From: Symbiodinium natans
Lineage: Eukaryota > Sar > Dinophyceae > Suessiales > Symbiodiniaceae
DNA: 64,000 bases
Assembly: GCA_905221605.1 (NCBI GenBank)
Contig: CAJNDS010002001.1
Location: forward strand, 547,001-611,000
Direction: 5' to 3'
A model generated the notes under the pieces. It made no database searches and was not told the DNA's origin. It saw nothing but the letters and a program-made list of their open reading frames with translations. Below, piece by piece: positions 35,273-46,588 of the stretch. Both the position numbers and the translations under genes were made by a program. Each line of letters begins with the position of its first letter. The stretch's first letter is position 1.

Positions 35273-35625
35273 TTTGCCCCAGGTAGGGCTTAGGGTTTAG
35301 GGTTTGGGGTTTAGGGGTTAGGGGTTAGGGTTTAGGGTCTAGGGCAAATCAACCTATTTCGAACGGCGATGAAGGGCTGCCAACCAGAATCATTGGGGAC
35401 GCATGCTCCGTATACCTCCTTGGGGACGACATGAACCCTAAAATTGGGGTCATATACCTTGAGTACTCTAATTCCTATTAAGGTATATGAACCATAAACC
35501 CCGTTTTAGGGTTCATTTAGTTTGCAAGGCTGGGGTTAAAATCCGACTGGCGCATGTCATCCCGATTTGCGGTCCAGCCAGCCCAAGACCCTAAACCCGG
35601 AAACCCCCTAAACCTTAAACACCCT

Positions 35626-35899
35626 AAACCCTAAACCCCCTAAAACCCTAAACCCCTAAACCCCCTAAACCCGCTCAACCCCCTCAACCCCCTAAACCCC
35701 CTAAACCCCCTAAACCCCCCTAAACCCCCTAAACCCCCTAAACCCCCTAAACCCTCTAAACCCCCCAAACCCCCTAAATCCTCTAAACCCCCCTAAACCC
35801 CCCTAAACCCCCCTAAACCCCCCTAAACCCCCCAAACCCCCTAAACCCCCCTAAACCCCCTACTCCCCCCTAAACCCCCCTAAACCCGCCTAAACCCTA
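35626..35899. repeat. C-rich variant array CCCCCTAAA
   Basis: About 28 units of 9-10 bases with five or six C's in place of three. Occasional CCCTCTAAA and CTCAA units occur. Confidence 0.93.
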
Positions 35900-35902
35900 A
35901 CC

Positions 35903-36007
35903 CTAAAAGAAGCCCGAAACGAAACCGTGGCGGTCGGCAGCGTCAGAAAGATGCCAAGAGCGTGGCGGCGAGCCGGCAGGTACGGACTTTGCCGCCTCCT
36001 GGTCAGC
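35903..36007 (-). CDS. Candidate exon, unknown protein
   Basis: 34 codons to TAG: ADQEAAKSVPAGSPPRSW, HLSDAADRHGFVSG. GC-rich third positions suit the strand. An internal donor before the telomeric TAG is possible (GCTTCT). Confidence 0.4.
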   Translation of the reverse strand, partial: ADQEAAKSVPAGSPPRSWHLSDAADRHGFVSGFF

Positions 36008-36792
36008 TACAGCCCTAAACCCTAAACCCTAAACCCTAAACCCTAAACCCTAAACCGTAAGCCCTAAGCCCTAAACCCTAAACCCTAAGCCCTGGTCCTG
36101 AACCCTAAGCCTATACTCCCCTCAGAACCTTAATAAAAATAATATGCTGAATATCCTCTTGGGGTTTTAAATAAACAAAAATAGAACATAATTCCCAAGG
36201 GGGATATAGAAGCCCTGATACTACGCCCTGAACCTTAAACTACTGTAAACCCGAAAACCGAAGCCTGCATACCCTAAATCCTAAAACCCAAACATATGCT
36301 ACCACATATAATCCCTAAACATAAAACCTATGAACCTTTAAACCCGACATGAGGCCCGACATATAAGCCCTGAACGCCCGAAACGGGCCCCAACACATAA
36401 ACCCTAAACCCTAAACCCTGAAGCCTATGAACCCTCAAGCCCGAAATGGGCCCCAACATAATCCAACCCAAAGCCCTAGACCCTAAACCCTGAACCTATG
36501 AACCCAAAAAACCGGAAGGTGCCCCAACAATTTGTAAGTAAAAACATAATAATCTATAATTAATATATATCTATATATATATATATACTCATATATATGT
36601 GTATATATATATAAGTCGACCAATAGCCATATTGCAATAAGGGTACCTTGTTTTGGTTGGCTACTTTATAAGACCCCAGAACCCCACAAAAGGGTAAAGG
36701 GTACCACTGGGCTACGACGTAGCTTAATTGGAATTACCCTAACCCCTAGACTCTAAACCCCAAACCCCAAACCCCAAACCCTAAACCCTAAT

Positions 36793-36867
36793 TTGCGGCT
36801 CGAACAATCCCTGGGCCTCCGCCAGAGCTTTCCGTCGCTTGGCGGCCGGTTCGCCTGCCGGTGCAGG
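36793..36867 (-). CDS. Candidate exon with a basic KRRK motif
   Basis: PAPAGEPAAKRRKALAEAQ, GLFEPQ. KRRK could be a nuclear-localisation signal. It likely belongs with the next minus-strand candidates downstream (36007, 35272, 34267). Protein unknown. Confidence 0.4.
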
Positions 36868-38416
36868 TTACAATGCGGCACGAAATCCCTAAATCCCTAA
36901 GACCACCCAAAAAGGCTACAAACATGTAAAACTTAGGTTGTAGGCAATTAACTACACTAGTTCGTGGAAGGAGGGGCCCCTACCTGTGGGGCTTAGGGTT
37001 ATCGGAATATGGGGTCTAGGGTTTAGGGCTTTGGTTTATAGGAATATGGGGGGTTTAGGGTTATATAGGGCTTCTAGGGGGTAGGGTAAAGCCTAAGCCC
37101 TAAACCCTTAAGCCTAACCCCTAAACCCCAAACCCCAAACCCTAAACCCCAGACGGTAGGGCCTACAGGGCTTGGGGCGAAGTTCTCCAGAGTTCCATAT
37201 AGGGACGCAGGAGGCTTTCAAGGGCTTCTGGTGGTTCAGTCGGTTTAGGGTTTAGGGTTTAGGGTTTAGGGTTTAGGGTTTAGGGTTTAGGGTTTAGGGT
37301 TTAGGGTTTAGGGTTTAGGGTGTAGGGCTTAGGGAAGCCCCATCCAGCCCCGAAAGCCCTAAATCAATACACCTGAATTGGGATGTTTCCCCTTGTACTA
37401 CCAGTCCTTAGCAGGGAATATAGTACCCCGGTGCCCCCTATGAATTCCCCATTCAGGACTGCTAGTATAAGGGGGAATCCCAGCCCGAACCCCCGAAACC
37501 CTTTCAGTCCCAAACCCTAAGCCCTATAACCCTAAAACCGAAACCGTTTAGGGTCTAGGCTTTAGGGTTCTCAAGCTACATGGTTTGCAAGGTTGCCTAA
37601 GAATTCTAGAAAAAAGGGGCATTCTAGAACATAGCCTACCATAAAGTGAGAGGTACAGTTCTTAAGGTCAAAGCCCGAAAGCACAACTACACCGGCCCAT
37701 CCCATCCAGGGATCGTACCTTGGACCCTTAAGGTTGTACCCTTGGGTTTTCGGGTTTAGGGTTTAGGGTTTAGGGTTTTGGGTTTTGGGTTTTCGGGATC
37801 CTATTTTAAAGGTCCTTAAGGGAATACAAGGGCCATGTTCAGAAAATCCTCAGGGGAACCTTTAGGGGTGCAACCTTAAGGGTACGAGTTGTAATCCCTT
37901 GACCCTAGCCAAAACTCCAACTGCATCAACACGAGGATTGCAAGGGCCCTTTTGCAAAGGGGCTCGTACCTCATACTGGGGTGTTGATTCTCAACTACCT
38001 AAACCCTGAACCCTGAACCCTAAACCCTACCTCAACTGTGAGGGGCCCGAGAGCCTTGGGGTCAACCCCAGCCCCTCAACCCTTGAACCCCTCAACCCGA
38101 TAACCCCAAGACCCTAGCATCTAAGCCGCCAAGACCCCTACACTCCAGCGTAGCCTGAACCGCTACGGTTCTGGCTTCAAAGTTTTTGGGGTGTATTTTG
38201 GGTTTGGGGTTTGGTGCTTCGGGTTCAGGGTTGCGGGCCGATTCGCCCGTGAAGGCGCGTAGCGCACCCGTCGCGCACCTGCCCTCGAAACGCATCCGAG
38301 TCTGAGAGCAGGGGGGCTCAACGAAACCCATACAGCTTAAACCCGAACCTTAGTTGGGAAATCCTGTAGATTCTACTCTAAATTCTTTAGGCTTCATTTC
38401 CTCTGCATGGAAGGGC

Positions 38417-41400
38417 TCACGACAGCAAGCGTTCCAGTTCAGCGTGGCCCTCTTCTGCTGCCATCATCCGAGCTGTCCTTCCAGACTTGTCGACCAAGTT
38501 GACCTGAACACCGGCCAGTAGCAGCGAGCGCGCGACCTCAATGTGGCCACTCCTTGGGCACCAAAGGAACCCTAAAAGGGTCTGTGGTTCGTGTCACCTC
38601 TATAGGAATGACAGTAAGTAGTACAGGGTAGTTACATGACCCCTACACCCTCAATCTTCGTGTTAACCTTCATAGAAAATCCTAGTTGCATCGAGTATAT
38701 GACCCCTACACCCTCAACCCTATATAGAAGTAGCAAAGAGCACATGAGCCAAGTTTTAAGATTGACTTGGTCTCCCCCAAGGTTCAGTGATGCCGCCATC
38801 AGAGCAGTGGAGCCGATCCTTAAGGACGAAATGAGCCATGGAAGAGTCTGTGGTTCATATAGCTTCAATACAAATTATAGTAGTACAGGGAAAAATGACC
38901 TCAATTTTAGGGCTCAATTCTTAGTTGCTGAGTTCATAAGCCCCCAAAAAACGTGTACACTTTCAGTTTTATAGGGGATTACCGTATCCCAACAAAGTGT
39001 AAAGTGTACTCACTCAGCTACTCAGAATTGGTCCCCAAGGACCAACCCTAAACCCTAAACCCTGAACCCTGAACCCTGAACCCTGAACCTTTAAACCCTA
39101 AACCCTAAACCCTAAACCCTAAACCCTAAACCCTAAACCCTAAACCCTAAACCCTAAACCCAAGGATCTTGCCGGCCCAGTTCTTGTCGGCGCCGGCCTC
39201 CAGCAACAGGCGCACCACCTCCAAATGTCCCTCTGCAGAGGCCAACAACCTTTTTTTGGGGGACCAAAGGAACCCTGACTAGGGTTTAGGGTTTAGGGTT
39301 TAGGGTTTAGGGTTTAGGGTTTAGGGTTTAGGGTTTAGGGTTTAGGGTTTAGGGTTTAGGGTTTAGGGTTTAGGGTTTAGGGTTTAGGGTTTAGGGTTTA
39401 GGGTTTAGGGTTAGGGATGTGGCTCTTGCTACCTTAGCAGTAGGGATTAGGGTGTAGTGTAGGTAAGGTGCATAACCCCCCCCCCCCCCCCACAAACAAC
39501 AAAAAAAACCTAAACCAGGCCAAATTTGGGTCCTCCCCCCCCCGCCCCCCCATAGGAACAAAGCCGTCCATCCGAAGCTGTCGGTCAAGTCGGGGTGGGC
39601 GCTGGCTGCCAGCAGCAAGCCCGCGACTTCAACGTGGCCATGTCGAGATGACAGCCTTGAGGGTTTAGGGTTTAGGGTTTAGGGTTTAGGGTTTAGGGTT
39701 TAGGGTTTAGGGTTTAGGAATATTGCAAGTTTGGATGTTCCCCCTCATACTAACAGGCCTTAATGGATTATAGTAAGGGGGTCCCATAACCGGACCCGTA
39801 GTATAAGGGGAACATCCCAAATTACAAGCCCGAAGGTTTTTGGGTTTAGGGTTTAGGGTTACCCTGAGGGTCCATGTACCTCATGATTATATGCCTGGGC
39901 CCCAGAGTCCCTATCCAGGAAGTACTCTGAGGCCCAAGTATTCCGCATTTAGATGCATGGACCCTTAGGGAAGAGATGCCTTAACCCAACAAAAGTTCAT
40001 GGTTCAGATAGCCTACACAGGCTTGTGAAGTTATTCTCACTGTACTTACAACTGTACTTATAAACATATTAGGGCACTTAAGGGGATCATAAGTGTGTCA
40101 TAGGGTTTGGGGTTTAGGGTTTCGGGGTTAATAAGTACCATGAACCTCCAAGTATTAGGCATGCTCGCCGCACATCTTCCGGCTCATTGATGGACACAGC
40201 CCTCATGTCGAGTTCGCATGAGTAGTGTGGTTCGCAATAACAGCGGAATCTGGCCGCAAGACAGTTAAAACCAAGTTGGTTCGTACATGTGCGACATGTT
40301 CCCTAAACTCAAAACTCCAGCAGCCCCGGAGAGAAAACGAACCACCCCACCCTGAACTTCCTAAATCTGAAACTTCAGCCCTGAACCCTAATCCGAGGCA
40401 GTCCAGCTTTCACCCCGCCACCACCAAAACGAACTCTCCCTAACTTGCTTCATGGGGTCCCAAACGCCACCCTACTGCTCCCTTACAAAGCTGGGAAGGG
40501 GGGGGGGGGAGGGGACTAATTAATCAGAACACCACATTCAATCCTAAACCCTAAACCGCTAGTTGCGGAAGAAGCCCGCACAGAGAACATATATTCTGTC
40601 TTAAGGGCAAGATATGGGAATTATTTTCTGTTTTCCGAGGGGTTCTTAAGCACACAGTAGCACACGCAAAACCCTAAACACACCGAGGGGCATCAAGGCG
40701 GTAACGCCGCCTTCACAGGCCAAGTCCGTACGAGCTCCGGCCTCCAGCAGGCGCCGCGCAACCTCATCGTTGCCCTCTTGAGATGCCAGCATCCTTACCC
40801 ACAGGGTCGTACGGACATAGTACTCCGTAGGGTTTCTATGATAGGAATTGCTATCATGGTTTGGGTAAGTGCCCCCCCCAAAAAGTACTTAGGACCCTTT
40901 GGGTTAGTTGTCCAGTACCCGGTGGAATTGAAGGTTAACCTTTGGGATTCTATAGGGACTAGAATGCCTCAAAAAGGTTAAAGGTTACCTACTTCTCGGC
41001 TAAGCGTCAGTGCTGTGATGCCGTCCTTATTGGCCAGGTCGGTGTAAGCGCCGGCCTCCAGCAACAAACGCACGACCTCAGTGTGGTTCTGGCGAGATGC
41101 CAGCATTAGAGCTGTGCTGCCGTCCTTATTGGCCAGGTCGCTGTGAGCGCCGGCCTCCAGCAGCAAACGTATGACCTCAACGTGGCCCTCTAGAGACGCC
41201 AGCATGAGAGCTGAGAAACCATCGTTGTCGGCCATGTCCCCATGAGCACCGGCCTGCAGCAACAACCGCCCGACCTCAACGTGGCCTTCTTGAGATGCCA
41301 GCATCCTTAGCTGTCCAGTGACCTGGGGGAATTCAAGGTTAACCTTTGGGATTTTTTAGGGAGTAGAATACCCCAAAAAGGTTCAAGGACCTACTCTACT

Positions 41401-42267
41401 ACTAAGCATCAGTGCTGTGATGCCGTCGCTATTGGCCAGGTCGGTGTGAGCACTGGCCTCCAACAGCAAAGCAACAACCTCAGCGCGGCCCCGTCGGGAT
41501 GCCAGCATCCTTGGTGACCAACCCTAAACCCTAAACCCTAAACCCTAAACCCTAAACCCTAAAAAGGTTTCTGGTCCATACTACCCGAAGTATCTTGCCT
41601 TAATAAGAATCATGTTCCGACCCCAGGGTTCTACTTCTGGGGTTTACGGTGCATGTCACCTGCGTAGGAATCATAGTAGTATAGGGGGCGCTGAACCCCT
41701 AAACCCTAAACCCGAAACCCTAAACCCTAAACCCTAAACCAAGGTTTGGTCCCCAAGCATCAGCGCCGTCGCGCCATTGCTGTTCGCTGTGTCCGGATCG
41801 CAAGGGTGATGCAGCATGGACTCGACCTGGAGCCATTGATACCCTAAGTGTACCTAGATAGATTTCAGGCTTTAGGGTTTAGGGCTACTATTAGCCCTAA
41901 GGGTCCATGTACCTAATTAGGGAGTACCTGGGTCTCAAAGTACTTCCTATGTAGGGACTTTGGGACCAAGTATATATAATACTGAGGTACATGGACCCTT
42001 GGGGATAGACTCTAAGAAATATTAAACATACCCCTTAAGGCATACTGTAGAGAGAATTTACACCTCGCAGAGTGCCTTACCCTAAACCCTACAAACCGTC
42101 ATGCGGATTGCCCAGGACTAAGAGGAGAGGACCTATACAATCATGACCCACAAATACGTAGAATAGCAGGGATTCCTCCCGCCCACCCCCCAGCCCCCAC
42201 GCCCCACATAAACCCCAAACCCTAAAGACCCTCAGCCTCTCCATTCCTGAATACTCAACCCCAAAGC

Positions 42268-42306
<39 letters not shown>

Positions 42307-44118
42307 ACCCTAAACCCTAAACCCTAAACTTCGCAGAGACGGGCCTTAGCCACCGAGGCGTGTGATGCCTCGAAGATGAGCTGCCTCGCCACCCAAAAGT
42401 TGCTCGTGCACGTAAGCAGAACCTCTGTCCCAGAGGCAACTCTCAAGGAGGAGGAGTTGTAGGGTTTAGGGTTTAGGGTTTGGGGTTTGGGGTTTAGGGT
42501 TTAGGGTTTAGGGTTGAGGGTTTATAATATCTATATATATATATACATAGATATGTAGGGTCTAGGCTTTCGACAAACCTAGGAATTAACGGCCGAAACC
42601 CTACAATCTAAGCCCTCCTCTTCGGTTCCCTATACCTCCAGGGACCTAATAGTTTCTTAACTAACGCTCTGAATATATAATTGTTCGGGTCCCTAGCAGT
42701 AAAGGGTTTCAGGGTTTGAATTTGGGGGGTACTGGGGCGAATCTTCTGTGAGGATATCGGGCCTTCACAGATGGGTACTCGTTAACCTGGAGACCAGGAT
42801 ATATGATAATGCGTCATCATGCCGACACATGCAGAACTATACAGGAAATTCAGAACCATTCAGAAACATTCAGAAGAAATACCTGCCACTTGGGCGAGAC
42901 TTGTCCAGATCGGTGTTTTAAGAATTTCAAAGTGTCTTGACTAATCCCCTCCCCCCAAATATTAAACCCCCGGAAGGAAACACACAATCCAAAAATGCAT
43001 GTTTGGGTTTTTTGGACTTTTTCGGACTTTTTTGGAACTTTTGGATCTTTTGCAGGTTTGTTTTTGGGTTTTCTCTAATTTTTGCTGATGTTGACATGTC
43101 CGATTTTTTTGTCTGAGTTTTCTCACGTTTCTGTTGTTTTTTGTTTTGGGAAGGAATTTGGGGCGCGATGCACGTCATTCCAAGCTGGCCAATCTGCACC
43201 ATGGGGCTTGGCGAAAATCGGATTTTGGTTCGGCGCTATACTTCCCTTAGAGCCCAAAAAATCATATTATCTTTAATAATTATCCTCTTGGGTTTTATAT
43301 AAACAAAAAATAACTCCCAGGGGGGATATAGCGACGTGTCATGCCTTTGGAACCTGATGCTGTGGAACAGTAGCGCGGCGAGGTGCCGCCTAAGCTCTCG
43401 CAGGAACATTTGGGGGGGTTCGACGGGCTTCGCCACACGTCATTTCAGGAAAAGAGCCCTAAGGGTCCATGTACTCATATGGTATATACTTGGGCCCTAA
43501 AGTTACTATATGGGAATCCCCTTAAGGCCCAAGTATATACTATATAGGTACCTGGACCATTTTAACGATGGATGAAAAGTCGATGCGGTTTCGTGTGCAT
43601 ATGTCAGAGTCGAATGAAGTGACTTGGCCGGCAGTATGTTCTGGGCTCACACACACATATAACTTTATTATTCCTACTAACTAGGGAAACCCAAAAAGTT
43701 TAAAGTTCAGCTGTTGGAGAAGTAAGTTTAAGTGTTGCCCTAACTGGGGGACCCATGTCGATGGAGTCACCAAGAAGCGAGCTCGAGCTCCATAGAGGAG
43801 TCGACCTGGGCGGCATCATCTAGACTGTCGCCATGGAGCAGTAGCCTTTGTGGTTCATGATACTGTTTAGGGTTTGGGGTTTAGGGTTTAGGGTTTAGGA
43901 AAACTGTACTCAAAACCCACTCATAAGCCCCTTAAGTGCCCTAGTATGGTCATAAGAACAGTTAATAGGTACCATGAACCTCCAAGTAGCCTTTGTCGGA
44001 AACGCGGGGGCATCCCATGCAGCGAATGCAGGCGCTTCTTCAAGCTTCTCACATCCATCACCTCTTCCTCCATCGGCACCATCGCATCTTCGCCGGACAG
44101 CATCCGAACACGCAGCAT
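38417..44118 (-). CDS. Ubiquitin-like domain / ankyrin-repeat protein, complete 11-exon gene
   Basis: Exons on the minus strand: 43991-44118 (ATG at 44118), 43779-43845, 42330-42422, 41762-41826, 41411-41509, 41009-41305, 40695-40793, 39560-39655, 39169-39249, 38786-38818, 38417-38552 (TGA). The total is 1194 nt, exactly 397 codons plus stop, and every junction keeps frame. Residues 1-75 form a ubiquitin-like domain (MLRVRMLSGED, PPRFRQRLLLHGDSLDDAA, MELELVLLTC). A linker follows, then about eight 33-residue ankyrin repeats of the form GHVEVIRLLLEAGAHSDLANKDGSTALMLAS; the protein ends EEGHAELERLLS. The 297-nt exon is exactly three repeats long. The family usually acts as a protein-binding scaffold; no catalytic domain is visible. 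Donors are GA, GC or GT with AG acceptors. Four introns have perfect 4-bp duplications at their ends. The promoter and polyadenylation site are not recognisable. Confidence 0.87.
38819..39168 (-). mobile_element. Introner-like intron 9 of gene B, GA donor
   Basis: GATC is duplicated at both ends. On the minus strand the intron starts GATC-CTTGG and runs straight into TTTAGGG repeats (39040-39163 on +); it ends CTTAAG-GATC. Splicing gives NWAGKIGSTALMAAS. This is the clearest case where a telomeric array directly abuts the inverted end of the element. Confidence 0.85.
39862..39970. mobile_element. GGGTCCATGTACCT inverted-repeat element family
   Basis: A 90-115 bp element with inverted ends CCCTAAGGGTCCATGTACCT / AGGTACATGGACCCTTAGGG and a second inverted pair inside (CTTGGGCCCCAAAGT / GCCCAAGTAT). 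Other copies: 31389-31492, 41895-42004, 43457-43563, 48811-48901, 54604-54711, 57961-58074; a half copy lies near 58198-58228. It carries no coding capacity, so it is a non-autonomous miniature element. Several copies lie in the resolved introns of genes B and C. Confidence 0.85.
40794..41008 (-). mobile_element. Introner-like intron 6 of gene B, relative of the 105-nt intron
   Basis: Donor GACG, acceptor AG before GATG (3 of 4 flanking bases match). It shares most of its left half with 41306-41410 but carries an extra stretch (40800-40880) with GGTTTCTATGATAGG. No telomeric heptamers are present. Confidence 0.75.
41306..41410 (-). mobile_element. 105-nt introner-like intron 5 of gene B, no telomeric repeats
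   Basis: GATG is duplicated at both ends, with ends CTTAG and CTAAG. This small intron shows the element without any telomeric addition. A close relative forms intron 6 (40794-41008), sharing GGTTAACCTT, ACCTTTTTG and the CTAGTCC/CTACTCC region. Splicing keeps the reading frame between 33-residue ankyrin repeats. Confidence 0.85.
41510..41761 (-). mobile_element. Introner-like intron 4 of gene B, GA donor
   Basis: GATG is duplicated at both ends. The element starts CTTGGGG and ends CACCAAG on the minus strand. The donor is GA of GATG; splicing gives ATALMLASRRG. The inside carries two CCCTAAA blocks (41520-41563 and 41696-41740, + strand). Confidence 0.85.
41827..42329 (-). other. Intron 3 of gene B whose donor is a telomeric repeat
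   Basis: On the minus strand the exon ends TGCGAA and the next bases are GTTTAGGGTTTAGGG, so the GT donor is the first two bases of the telomeric heptamer. The acceptor is CTCCAG before GTCGAG, and splicing gives RLCEVESMLHH. The intron contains TTGAGGG variants (42259-42306) and a complete GGTCCATGTACC element (41895-42004). Confidence 0.8.
43272..43345. mobile_element. CCTCTTGGGTTTTATATAAACAAAA element, two copies
   Basis: About 75 bp of AT-rich sequence between CCTCTTGGG and CCCA(A/G)GGGGGATATAG ends. The second copy is at 36145-36215. The first lies in intron 2 of gene B. Confidence 0.7.
43665..43750. mobile_element. TTGGAGAAGTAAGT element, two copies
   Basis: A shared TTCAGCTGTTGGAGAAGTAAGT-like core (here 43704-43728; CTCAACTTTTGGAGAAGTAAGT-like at 34954-34978) follows AAGTTTAA or AACAGTTTG sequence. 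The copies are 43665-43750 and 34880-34990. Confidence 0.6.
43846..43990 (-). mobile_element. Introner-like intron 1 of the ubiquitin-like/ankyrin gene B
   Basis: GCTA is duplicated exactly at both ends. The minus strand runs GCTA-CTTGGAGGTTCATGGT ... ATCATGAACCACAAAG-GCTA. The GC donor lies in the duplication, and splicing completes FRQRLLLHGD. A related copy of the element occurs at about 40075-40165. A short telomeric block (43866-43899) sits inside. Confidence 0.85.
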
Positions 44119-44791
44119 GCGGGGCTTGCCAGGATGGGCTATTCTGCCCTATAATCCCCTGAAATTGGCTCTTGATAGGCTCAAACCACACTGTAGTCCC
44201 CTAAATGGGCTCTTGATAGGGTTGATTACGGGGATTATGAATCCCCGAAATGGGCTACTCTACCCTATTATCCACTGAAATTGGGCTCTTTACAGGGTTT
44301 AGCACAGGGATTCTGAAGCCACATAAACCCATCCTCGTGGGCTCTAGGGTTGAGGGGCCAATCCGAGACATAAGAGATGGAGACACGGTGTGCTGCGGAC
44401 GTCACAGGCGCCTGATGAATGAGCCATTTTCGGGTTTAGCGTTGAGGGTTTTGGGCTTTGGGCCCAACCCCAGAAGTCCTAAAGCCGCGTGCAGGGAAAT
44501 ACCGGCATCCACAATCAAAAGCTGTAAACCCCAAAACCCAAAACCCAAAACCCAAAACCCCAAACCCTAAACCCTAAACCCTAAACCCCAAACCCCAAAC
44601 CCTAAACCCTAAACCCAAAACCCCAAACCCTAAACCCTAATCAACCTTAGGCTGACCCCTGGGGGACTAAGTCAACTTCCCTTAACCTCAGGCTGCACCG
44701 TAGGGACTCAGCAAGGCTTTTCTGCTGAATATGACAGTTGATTAGGGTTTAGGGTTTAGGGTTTAGGGTTTAGGCTTACGGTTAGCAAGTC

Positions 44792-44908
44792 CTAAGCCCT
44801 AAGCCCTAAGCCCTAAGCCCTAAGCCCGAAGCCCTAAGCCCTAAGCCCTAAGCCCTAAGCCCTAAGCCCTAAGCCCTAAGCCCTAAGCCCTAAGCCCTAA
44901 GCCCTAAA
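44792..44908. repeat. Variant array CCCTAAG
   Basis: About 16 homogeneous heptamers with G replacing the last A, flanked by ordinary CCCTAAA units. A shorter one is at 31530-31557. Confidence 0.93.
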
Positions 44909-44942
44909 CCCTAGACCCTAACCCGCATGCCCTGAACCCCAA

Positions 44943-45023
44943 GCCCTCAAGACACTTCCCAAAGGGGCTGCCTGACTCGATGACCTGCACAGGGCCCGGC
45001 GGTAGGGGCCCCGGACGCCTCAG
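44943..45023 (-). CDS. Candidate exon downstream of the RCC1-like gene
   Basis: LRRPGPLPPGPVQVIE, SGSPFGKCLEG is open. It could be a late exon of the RCC1-like gene if that gene extends past 46589, or a separate gene. Confidence 0.35.
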
Positions 45024-46187
45024 AAAGTTGTTTAGGTGTTTAGGGGAATAGGGCTTTAGGGTTTAGGGCTAGGGTTTAGGGTCTAGGGTTTAGGGGTTTA
45101 GGGTTTAGGGCTGCAGACTTCGGTGAAACGGTCCAAGTCTTGGGTGTTTCAGGGCTTCCCCTGCTCGGGCGTGCTTGGGTTTATAGGGCTTCGGGCTCAG
45201 GGCTTAGGGTCTTTCTGGGACCCTATTGACCTACAGTTTGACCTACGGTTTTAAGGGTTGTACCTACTACATAGGTGGAGTACTTGCTACGAAAATGTAG
45301 CTAAATAGGGTCCCAGGTAGAGTTTAGGGTTTACGGCTTAGGGCCTTGAGTTTTGAGCATGGGAAGGTGTTGGGGGTGTGGGGGCTTTAGCCTTTCAGGG
45401 GGGGTTTTAAGTGTCCAACCGGGGCGCGTGGCTCCCGAGGACAGCCCTTTGTGCATTTTCCTATGGAACCCTAAACCCTAAACCCTAAACCCTAAACCGT
45501 AAACCCTAAACCCTACATCCTAAACCCTGAACCCTATCATTGTTGTATGGCGTTCGTCACCGAGCTCCATAAGAGTACAGAAGGGTACAACAGGGCTACC
45601 AAGAGACTCCATGGCTGACATGGACACTTCGGCAGTCTTATGCCACTCTACCCTAAACCCTAAACCCTAAACCCTAAACCCTAAACCCTAAACCCTCAAC
45701 CCTCAACCCTCAACCCTCAAACCCTCAAACCCTCAAACCATAAACCCTAAACCCGAACCCTAATTAAACCCTAAACCCTAAACCGCAAAAGCCACGGGCA
45801 GAGAAGGGAGGTTTCTGAGATCCCAGAAGCCCCGAATGCCCCAAAACCCTTAGAGGTTTAGGGTTTAGGGTTTAGGGTTTAGGGTTTAGGGTTTAGGGTC
45901 TAGGGTTTAGGGAGCGCACACCAAAACTACTATTTGCGTACGAACCTGGGATGTTTCTCCTTGTACTAACCGTCCTTAATAATTAGGGGTTATAGTGCCC
46001 CCTATTAAATGGCCCTATTTTAATCCCTATTCAGGACTGCTAGTATAAGGGGGAACATGCCAAGCAAGAACCCAGCAAGACATGAACAGAGGGACTACTC
46101 GTTTTTTTGGCGGGAGGGAGGGTTCTTTAAACCCTAAACCCTAAACCCTAAACCCGAAACCCTAAACCGAGCAAATAGTAGAAAACT

Positions 46188-46256
46188 CTGTTGGTAGACT
46201 TGGGCTTGGGAGGGCTTGGCAAGCCCTCTGCACATCACTCCCACGGCAACACCGAC
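46188..46256 (-). CDS. Candidate exon downstream of the RCC1-like gene
   Basis: After GAAG: VGVAVGVMCRGLAKPS, QAQVYQQ. In-phase joining from DGCA at 46618 of the RCC1-like gene is possible. A small candidate (EWHKTAEVSMSAMES) lies at about 45622-45650 next to a fragment of the TTGGTAGCCC element. Confidence 0.38.
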
Positions 46257-46588
46257 CTTCGGGACGAAATGAAAGCCGAAAAGGGTTTATATTGTTCAGG
46301 GTTTAGGGTTTAGGGTTTATGGTTTAGGGTTTAGGGTATATTGTTCATATGATTTATGTGCCTTCGTAGGAATTAGAGAATAGGATGTTCCCCTCTTACA
46401 CCAACAATCCTAATAAGGCTTATAATAGGGGGTACTATAATCCCTGTAAGGGGGGACATCCCAAATTATAGTACCAACTTGAGCTGTTCATTTGGTCCTC
46501 AGGGTAATTATAGTACATATGCGAGCAAAGAACCAAAATTTCGGCACTCTTGCAAGCCCCAGGGTTTTCTTAGGCCTCGAAGCTCCAT

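Noticed and set aside
43320-43440. Exon of gene B between 43779 and 42422 (frame with LRELRRHLAALLFHS)
   Set aside because: It was first considered as the continuation of FRQR, but 43779-43845 fits the ubiquitin-like fold and frame exactly, leaving this piece in intron 2 next to an AT-rich element.
43910-44278. Several overlapping ORFs on both strands around 44 kb
   Set aside because: Only the minus-strand frame starting at 44118 gives the ubiquitin-like sequence; the others are shadow frames.
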